From NCBI GenBank assembly GCA_047639675.1, contig JBLIOI010000061.1, forward strand, positions 1 through 27,274: a DNA stretch of 27,274 nucleotides, written 5' to 3'. Below are positions 22,421-27,274 of this stretch, one piece after another. How positions within the stretch are numbered: the first letter of the stretch is position 1; every line of letters begins with the position of its first letter. A program made the translations under genes and the position numbers. The notes under the pieces were generated by a model. It did no database searches, was not told the DNA's origin, and saw only the letters and a program-made list of their open reading frames with translations. The DNA comes from JABACD01 sp047639675 (GTDB lineage: Bacteria; Planctomycetota; UBA1135; GCA-002686595).

Positions 22421-23647
22421 ATGAAAGGCTACCTCCACTTCCTACGCGCCGAACCGCGATTTCTGGCCTTTGGCTTCGCACTAACCTTCTTCTCCTCCTT
22501 CGGCCAGACCTTCTTCATCGCACTATTTGGTGAGGAGTTTCGGGAAAGCTTCGAGCTCTCGCACACGGACTATGGAACCACCTATTCCGTAGCCACCCTA
22601 TGTAGCGGAATGACGATCATCTACGTGGGGCGCAAGATTGATCACGTCGATCTGCGCAAGTTCACGTTGTGGCTGTGCGTCGGATTGATGCTCGCCTGCG
22701 CACTCTTGGCGGGAGCTGTGCACGTGGCGATGTTAGCCGCCGCCTTCTTCCTGCTACGACTCTGTGGACAGGGATTACTTGGCCACACGGCATTGACGAG
22801 CATGTCGCGGTACTTTCATGAAAATCGTGGCAAGGCTCTGAGCATCGCGGGCTTGGGTTATGCGGCGGGCGAAGCGATCCTGCCCTCGATCGCCGTCGCG
22901 GCCATCGCAATGGCCGGTTGGCGCCAAGCCTGGATCGGTGCAGGTGCTTGCGTAGCGTTTCTTTTAATCCCGGGGGTGCTATTCCTTCTACGCGGCCACG
23001 CCGAACGGCACACACGACACCTGGAGCACACCGAAAAAAACGCTTCCGCCCGGAACAGAGTCGGTAAACAGTGGACCGTGCGCGAGGTTCTCCGCAGCTT
23101 CCGCTTCTACGGCTACCTGCCCGCTGTGATGGCGCCCGGGTTCATCATGACCGGCATTTTCTTTCACCAAGGCCAACTGATCGAATCGAAGGGTTGGGAC
23201 AAGAGTTGGTTCGCCGCCTGCTTCATGGCCTTCGCCGCGGCACAAGTTCTAACCGGGCTGGTCGCCGGACCTTTGGTCGATCGATTTGGTGCTCGAAACT
23301 TGCTGCCTCTCTTCTTACTGCCGATGGCCTGCGGCGTCGCAGTGATTGGGGCCACATCGACACCCATGACAGCCGTAGTTTTCCTTTCATTGTTCGGAGC
23401 AACCGGTGGACTGGGTGGTCCGATCGTCGGTGGCATGTGGGCCGAGGAGTTTGGCACGCAACACTTGGGCTCGATCCGCGCCATGACAACATCAGTAATG
23501 GTCTTTGGTACCGCGGGATCACCAGCGCTCTTTGGAAAGCTGCTCGACTCACAGGTGTCTATCGATGACATCGCCTGGATGTGCTGCGCTTATGCGGTGG
23601 TCGGCATGGCGCTAGCCACGGTTGCGTCCCGGCTGCGCAGAACTTGA
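22421..23647 (+). CDS. Major facilitator superfamily transporter
   Basis: A 408-residue inner-membrane transporter with about 12 hydrophobic segments in two halves separated by a basic cytoplasmic loop (HAERHTRHLEHTEKNASARNRVGKQW). MFS motif-A-like loops are visible as GRKIDHVDLRK between helices 2 and 3 and GPLVDRFGARN between helices 8 and 9. Overall it resembles the oxalate/formate or monocarboxylate-type MFS branch, but the substrate cannot be assigned. It lies 151 bp downstream of the glycerol-3-phosphate dehydrogenase with no visible terminator, so it may be read with it or have its own promoter. I see no Shine-Dalgarno before the ATG at 22421. Its stop lies 1 bp from the convergent YjbR-family gene stop. 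Confidence 0.88.
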   Translation: MKGYLHFLRAEPRFLAFGFALTFFSSFGQTFFIALFGEEFRESFELSHTDYGTTYSVATLCSGMTIIYVGRKIDHVDLRKFTLWLCVGLMLACALLAGAVHVAMLAAAFFLLRLCGQGLLGHTALTSMSRYFHENRGKALSIAGLGYAAGEAILPSIAVAAIAMAGWRQAWIGAGACVAFLLIPGVLFLLRGHAERHTRHLEHTEKNASARNRVGKQWTVREVLRSFRFYGYLPAVMAPGFIMTGIFFHQGQLIESKGWDKSWFAACFMAFAAAQVLTGLVAGPLVDRFGARNLLPLFLLPMACGVAVIGATSTPMTAVVFLSLFGATGGLGGPIVGGMWAEEFGTQHLGSIRAMTTSVMVFGTAGSPALFGKLLDSQVSIDDIAWMCCAYAVVGMALATVASRLRRT

Positions 23648-23648
23648 A

Positions 23649-23987
23649 CTAGGAGTTTTCGTGCTCTGTAACGAGGCGCTTGGGCGCTGTGTTGCACCAA
23701 GCGAGTCGCAATCCCTCGCGCACAGCTTTGACCTTTGCGCGAGAGAGCTCCACCCGGGTCCAACCGCGTTTTCCCCACGCGCCTTTGAACGGCGAGTAAG
23801 CTTGCGCGTCGACCAGCATCAACCGTTCCTGTTCGGGCGGTGTGAGCTTCAGCATTGCCCAATCCTCATCGGGTCCGAGGCTAGCGAATACTTTCCCGCA
23901 GACTCGGAAGTCCGGATGGTCCATGTGCGACTCTTCCGAAGCTTCGGGAAAACAGAGGGCCAGGGTTCGAAATTTTTCGGCGTCCAT
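23649..23987 (-). CDS. MmcQ/YjbR family protein
   Basis: A 112-residue cytoplasmic protein of the MmcQ/YjbR family. The family has a CyaY-like fold, is sometimes called DNA-binding, and has no firmly established function. Family features are visible: FRTLALCFPEASEESHMDHPDFRVCGKVFASL, LKLTPPEQERL, and the C-terminal AWGKRGWTRVELSRAK ... LRLAW. The length is normal for the family. It is a single gene, convergent with the MFS transporter (stops 1 bp apart) and divergent from the putative selenoprotein gene, with a 130-bp gap in which no promoter stands out. Confidence 0.87.
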   Translation of the reverse strand: MDAEKFRTLALCFPEASEESHMDHPDFRVCGKVFASLGPDEDWAMLKLTPPEQERLMLVDAQAYSPFKGAWGKRGWTRVELSRAKVKAVREGLRLAWCNTAPKRLVTEHENS

Positions 23988-24108
23988 AAGTCTCGCATGC
24001 GTGTTGAGACAAGCTTAGTCAGAGCTTGAAGGTGAAGCCATGGTACTCATTGTTCGGAATACCTATCCTCCATCGCTCCCAGTACGTAGCGATCCATTCA
24101 TCAAGATT

Positions 24109-24112
24109 GAGG
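24109..24112 (+). promoter_or_regulatory. Shine-Dalgarno GAGG deciding the selenoprotein start
   Basis: GAGG with 5-base spacing to the ATG at 24118 (8 to the second ATG at 24121). It supports the start with a signal peptide, rather than the in-frame ATG at 24040, which lies 26 codons further upstream and would bury the hydrophobic signal. Confidence 0.6.
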
Positions 24113-24117
24113 TCCCC

Positions 24118-25317
24118 ATGATGTTCACCGCAACGACTCTCCTCTGCCTGGCCACATTCGGTTCCGCCCAAGACAGCCCGGAACTAAACGCAAAGACATT
24201 CGACGGGTTACTCGAACAGATTCTCCCCGAGCGTGCCGACCTCGAATGGAAGGACATCGACTGGCGAGTTTCGCTGGGCGTGGGAATTGCCGAAGCCAGA
24301 ACTGCGGACAAGCCGATCTTACTCTGGGCGATGAATGGTCATCCCCTTGGCAGTGTCTGAAACAATGGCGTCGCAACCAGACGGTCTGTCTGGTCGAACA
24401 AAGAAGTTCAAGCGCTCCTGACCAACTTCGTGCCCGTCGCCGATGAGGTGGCGCGCCTGCAACGTGGTGAAGATGCGGAAAGTCGTTTCTTCCAAGGCTT
24501 CTCGGAAGAGGGTCATTACCGAGGACGCACTGAACCGACTAACACACGCCAAGGGATCTATGCCGCCACTCCCGGTGGAGCGTTTCTCGCCTCAGTCAAC
24601 ACACGGGATGCCAAGCGTGTGGCCGAGATGCTTGAGACGGCGCTGGCAAAGTGGGATCAGCTGGAAAAAGGTGAGCGCCTGGGAGCTGAGTACAAGATCG
24701 AAGCATCGGCGCGCTTCGAACGATTCTATCCAGAAGACGGCTTGATTCTGCGCTGCACTTCACGCGACATGAAAGTGCAAGAAGAGCTGCGTGATTCAGA
24801 TTGGCGGCGCGACGCTTGGAACCAGGACTTCGTTTGGTTTCGCAAGTCGGAGGTCGATTCGATGCTGCCGGAAAAGAAGGTCGGTGCGCGCAAAATGATG
24901 CCGAAGAGCCTGGTTGAACGCTTGGCGGCAAACCACCTACTCGACAATGTACGCGGCCAAACCCCCGCCTATCGCAACTCAGATATCAAGCTTGCGGAAC
25001 TGAGCTTCGTGGTCACCGAGATACAGGACGGAAGCCTGATCCTCGCCATCCAGGGAAAAACGCGAGCCGAGAGAACAAAGGGCGAGGGCGGGGCTAATTG
25101 GGAGAATGGGCTTGAATGCCAGATCTTGGGCTACGCACGACATGATGGTGTGCGTTTCACTGGGTTCCGAATGATTGCCCTGGGCCGTCGCTGGGGTCAA
25201 ACCCAGTACAACGCACGAGAGGGACAGGCTGATTCGAAGCTAGGAATTGCCTTGGTGCTCGATTTGGACGCGCCACGTGTCGCCCCCTCCAACTACTGGC
25301 GTTACGGCTGGCTCTAG
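24118..25317 (+). CDS. Putative selenoprotein: exported thioredoxin-like protein with in-frame UGA (Sec81)
   Basis: Read through the TGA at 24358-24360 as selenocysteine, this is a 399-residue protein. Residues 1-18 form a signal peptide (MMFTATTLLCLATFGSAQ). Residues about 40-150 look thioredoxin-like: WKDIDWRVSLGVGIAEAR, KPILLWAMNGHPLGSV, then U81, then NNGVATRRSVWSNKEVQALL and NFVPVADEV. The order (helix, K-P-hydrophobic strand, redox residue, helix, FVPV strand) matches a Trx-like fold with U at the reactive position. The C-terminal about 230 residues are an unrecognised domain (FYPEDGLILRCTSRD, NHLLDNVRGQTP, RTKGEGGANWENG). The frame on both sides of TGA is the same and the protein-like sequence continues without a gap. 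The only nearby downstream start (GTG 24430) has no ribosome site. A SECIS-like hairpin follows the TGA. The alternative is a nonsense-mutated gene. Confidence 0.8.
24371..24397 (+). promoter_or_regulatory. Bacterial SECIS-like stem-loop
   Basis: Downstream of the in-frame TGA (24358-24360). ACCAGAC (24376-24382) pairs perfectly with GTCTGGT (24388-24394) around the five-base loop GGTCT. Below a two-base bulge (CA, 24374-24375), TCG (24371-24373) pairs with CGA (24395-24397). The loop begins 22 bases after the TGA, inside the range known for bacterial SECIS elements. GGUCU is the apical sequence I recall from the E. coli fdhF element, where the loop G and U contact SelB. Confidence 0.75.
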
Positions 25318-26693
25318 CTGCGCAGATCGACTGAACGATCTTGAGATATGTTGTAGCGCTGGAGGATTCGGGGGCCGGCAAGCTGCGTTTCATCGATATC
25401 GAGAACAATGCGTTTCTCCGCTGATGTACGAATATCGATAACGCCTTCCGACTCTCCAACGAGGTCTACGAAATGCCGCATGTTGCGCGGCCGAATTCCG
25501 TTCACACAGACAACGGACTCCGCATTGCAGTTCTCGTAGCCAACGTTGATTTCATCGGCCAAGACTTGACCAATGACGACGACTTCTTGCTGTTCTTCAC
25601 TGATGATCCCAGCGTAGTAGAGTTGTAGAAACTCCTTGGGCCCACGATCCCACCAGTCAGTCCAGCACGCAAGAAAGTCACGGGATAGGGTCTGAAAGAC
25701 GATCCCGCCAAAGACGAAGTAGGTGGCACACTTGTCGAAGGAATTCCTTGGTACGAGGAATTCGGCGGCAGTCAAGCTCAGCTCAATCTCGATCACATCT
25801 CCGTCCCGCAGAACAGAAAGGGTCAAGCTATCCCCCACAGCGAGTTCGCCCAAGAGCACATCAAATGCAGTCCGATACAACTCGCGATAACGAACCGTCC
25901 CGTTGTTCGCTATTGAATGTCCGCCAATCTCGAGCATGACGTCACCGACTTGCACCTTGCCACAAGAGCTACTACCGAACTGAACCGCTCCGACAAGGAC
26001 ACCACTCTGTTCCGGAGAAAGATTCAATGAACGGCAGAGCACCGGGTTCTCAAGGGTTTGAACGATAAGGCCCAAACCAGGAACCTGGACATAGGGTTGG
26101 GACTTTGCGTTCCGCAGGAAGTGATCGATGATCGGCGTGGGTACCATCTCTCCGATATTCTCGGCATCCTCCAAGGACTGGAAGGCGATACCGATCAACT
26201 TGCCGTCCATTAGGACGGGACCGCCGCTATTTCCGTCATTGATCGCCGCATCGACAGTAATCGCCAACAAGTGCCGTTGAGAGTGCGCGTAGCGCTGCAC
26301 TTCCACACGGCTGACGACACCCTGGGTCACTGAAATCTCTTCGCCGCCGACAGGATAACCGACCACCGAAACTGGATCGCGCAGGGAGGGCAAGACACCG
26401 ATTTCCACCGGCGTTACATCATCCATGAAGTGTTCGCCCGTGACTCGCAAGACAGCCAAGTCGGCGTCGTGACAAATGGACTCGACGCTAGCTAGATACT
26501 TATTTGGATCGGACAGCTTCTGCACCTGAATAAAGGTGGCATCAGCAACTACGTGGGCTCCGGTAAGAACCAAGCCCGACTGCAACACGACTCCGGATCC
26601 CGTCCCGCTCTCTGGCGTTTCAGATTGCCACGGAGCGTTGTAGTTGGGTTCCTGTGTGGTTGCGTAGATCCGCACGACGGCAGAGTGTTCCAT
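25314..26693 (-). CDS. Deg9-like trypsin-type serine protease with PDZ-like regions, no signal peptide
   Basis: A 459-residue protease of the HtrA/Deg class. The catalytic triad is visible: His47 in VLTGAHVVAD, Asp78 in CHDADLAVL, and Ser156 in DAAINDGNSGGPV. The sequence GYPVGGEEISVTQGVVSRVEV and the later VPTPIIDHFL ... GLGLIVQTLENPVL are especially like the plant DEG9/DEG2 branch. C-terminal regions (SGVLVGAVQFGSSSCGKVQVGDVMLEIGGHSI and QVLADEINVGYENCNAESVVCVNGIRPRNMRHF) look like two PDZ-type modules. No signal peptide or membrane anchor precedes the domain, so a cytoplasmic location is predicted. The ATG at 26693 is preferred to an upstream start at 26732 because AGGA lies just before it. 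It follows the esterase gene by 8 bp. Its stop TAG and that of the convergent selenoprotein gene share the CTAG palindrome (25314-25317). Confidence 0.87.
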   Translation of the reverse strand: MEHSAVVRIYATTQEPNYNAPWQSETPESGTGSGVVLQSGLVLTGAHVVADATFIQVQKLSDPNKYLASVESICHDADLAVLRVTGEHFMDDVTPVEIGVLPSLRDPVSVVGYPVGGEEISVTQGVVSRVEVQRYAHSQRHLLAITVDAAINDGNSGGPVLMDGKLIGIAFQSLEDAENIGEMVPTPIIDHFLRNAKSQPYVQVPGLGLIVQTLENPVLCRSLNLSPEQSGVLVGAVQFGSSSCGKVQVGDVMLEIGGHSIANNGTVRYRELYRTAFDVLLGELAVGDSLTLSVLRDGDVIEIELSLTAAEFLVPRNSFDKCATYFVFGGIVFQTLSRDFLACWTDWWDRGPKEFLQLYYAGIISEEQQEVVVIGQVLADEINVGYENCNAESVVCVNGIRPRNMRHFVDLVGESEGVIDIRTSAEKRIVLDIDETQLAGPRILQRYNISQDRSVDLRS

Positions 26694-26701
26694 GATTCCT
26701 G

Positions 26702-27274
26702 CTAACCTACGAAGGCGACGGCACGCATCCAACTTGCGATGTCCTGGATTTCTTCCTGACAGACTTGGTGTTCCATCGGATAGGTGCGATAGACCGGGTC
26801 AAAGCCCATCTGGCGTAGGCTCTCTGTGCTGTTCTTCCCAAGAATCTCCGGGACTACGGGATCTTTGGATCCGTGAGCGACAAGGATCTTAAGTTCCCGG
26901 TTCGCAGGCGCGATCTCCACGCTCTCGCTCGTCGCAAAGTAGGTCGAGAGAGCCATCATTCCCGCCAACGGTTTGGCATAGCTCAACGCCGCTTCGTAGC
27001 CAACGGCTCCGCCTTGTGAAAACCCAGCGATCAAAATTCGCTCGCTTGGAATGCCGCGCTCGATTTCGCGATCGATCAAATCATGCACAGCCGCTGCCGA
27101 GGCAAGGAGCTGCCCCTCATCAAAATCGCGCTCCACCCCGATACTCCGGATGTCATACCAAGCGGGCATCGTCATGCCCCCGTTGATCGTGACTGGAATC
27201 GAAGGAGCGTTGGGAAAGACATAGCGAATAGGCAAGTCTTGGGCAGAGTTCAATTCGGGCACGATTGGCTCGAA
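26702..27274 (-). CDS. Carboxylesterase/phospholipase family alpha/beta hydrolase (N-terminus beyond right edge)
   Basis: Partial at its 5' end: the frame is open to the last base of the window (FEPIVPELNSAQDLPIRYVF...), and the first roughly 25-30 residues with the oxyanion-hole region (family HGLG) are missing. The visible 190 residues show YVFPNAPSIPVTINGGMTMPAWYDI, typical of the Abhydrolase_2 carboxylesterase/lysophospholipase group (EstB/YpfH-like). The nucleophile elbow is GFSQGG, and the catalytic Asp and His lie in HGSKDPVVP and MEHQV. It is a soluble serine hydrolase of short-chain esters or lysophospholipids; the natural substrate is unknown. It ends 8 bp before the Deg-like protease, so both are probably cotranscribed. 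Confidence 0.9.
   Translation of the reverse strand, partial: FEPIVPELNSAQDLPIRYVFPNAPSIPVTINGGMTMPAWYDIRSIGVERDFDEGQLLASAAAVHDLIDREIERGIPSERILIAGFSQGGAVGYEAALSYAKPLAGMMALSTYFATSESVEIAPANRELKILVAHGSKDPVVPEILGKNSTESLRQMGFDPVYRTYPMEHQVCQEEIQDIASWMRAVAFVG

Noticed and set aside
24040..24117. Upstream in-frame ATG at 24040 as the start of the selenoprotein gene
   Set aside because: It would bury the hydrophobic signal sequence 26 residues in, and GAGG with 5-base spacing points to 24118.
24430..25317. A separate 295-residue gene starting at GTG 24430
   Set aside because: No ribosome site precedes it, it starts in the middle of a thioredoxin-like fold, and it is exactly in frame with the upstream part across one TGA followed by a SECIS-like hairpin.
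1..27274. tRNA, rRNA, CRISPR arrays, insertion sequences, integrase or phage genes
   Set aside because: I looked for cloverleaf-like segments, regularly spaced repeats, transposase motifs and terminal repeats and found none that I could support by eye.

Overview
The window is a dense bacterial chromosomal segment of moderate-to-high GC. It most resembles a member of the Planctomycetota or a near relative. The reasons are coaE directly followed by rho, many genes without a clear Shine-Dalgarno sequence, TatC with a long first periplasmic loop, a glycosyltransferase with a long coiled-coil tail, and a pseudopilin operon with a giant PilX-like protein. This assignment is an inference from gene content and no marker phylogeny was possible. 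I see no rRNA, tRNA, CRISPR array, insertion sequence or phage gene.

Layout. Positions 1-1049 (-) hold tatC and the start of cinA, which runs off the left edge; the two overlap by ATGA. Next, past a strong hairpin terminator, is a membrane-anchored coiled-coil protein with a BRCT-like C-terminus (1152-2411, -). A 377-bp divergent intergenic region follows. Then come coaE, rho and a GT4 glycosyltransferase (2789-6126, +). Convergent to these is a translationally coupled pair made of a GT4/coiled-coil protein and a GT2 glycosyltransferase (9278-6094, -).

Positions 9558-13641 (+) carry three type IV pilin-like genes (PilV/GspI-like, PilW/GspJ-like, PilX-like). They end at a bidirectional terminator shared with trxB (13752-14684, -). 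An inositol-monophosphatase-family gene (14790-15851, +) faces a minus-strand operon. That operon holds a broken isocitrate/isopropylmalate dehydrogenase remnant, an MmgE/PrpD enzyme, an ABC ATPase and an ABC permease (20123-15857). Positions 20357-22269 (+) encode a glycerophosphodiester phosphodiesterase and a glycerol-3-phosphate dehydrogenase, overlapping by TTGA, followed by an MFS transporter. After a small YjbR-family gene comes the most notable locus.

The notable locus is 24118-25317 (+). It is an exported thioredoxin-like protein whose reading frame crosses an in-frame TGA at 24358-24360. Twenty-two bases after that TGA sits a perfect 7-bp hairpin with the apical loop GGTCT, the loop sequence known from the E. 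coli fdhF SECIS. I interpret the gene as a selenoprotein with Sec at residue 81. The window ends with a Deg9-like serine protease and a partial carboxylesterase (-).

Other points worth attention are a lone CXXCH haem-type motif in the PilX-like protein, calcium-type DxNxDG loops in its operon partners, and the dehydrogenase remnant, which combines an internal deletion with a one-base shift right after its start codon.
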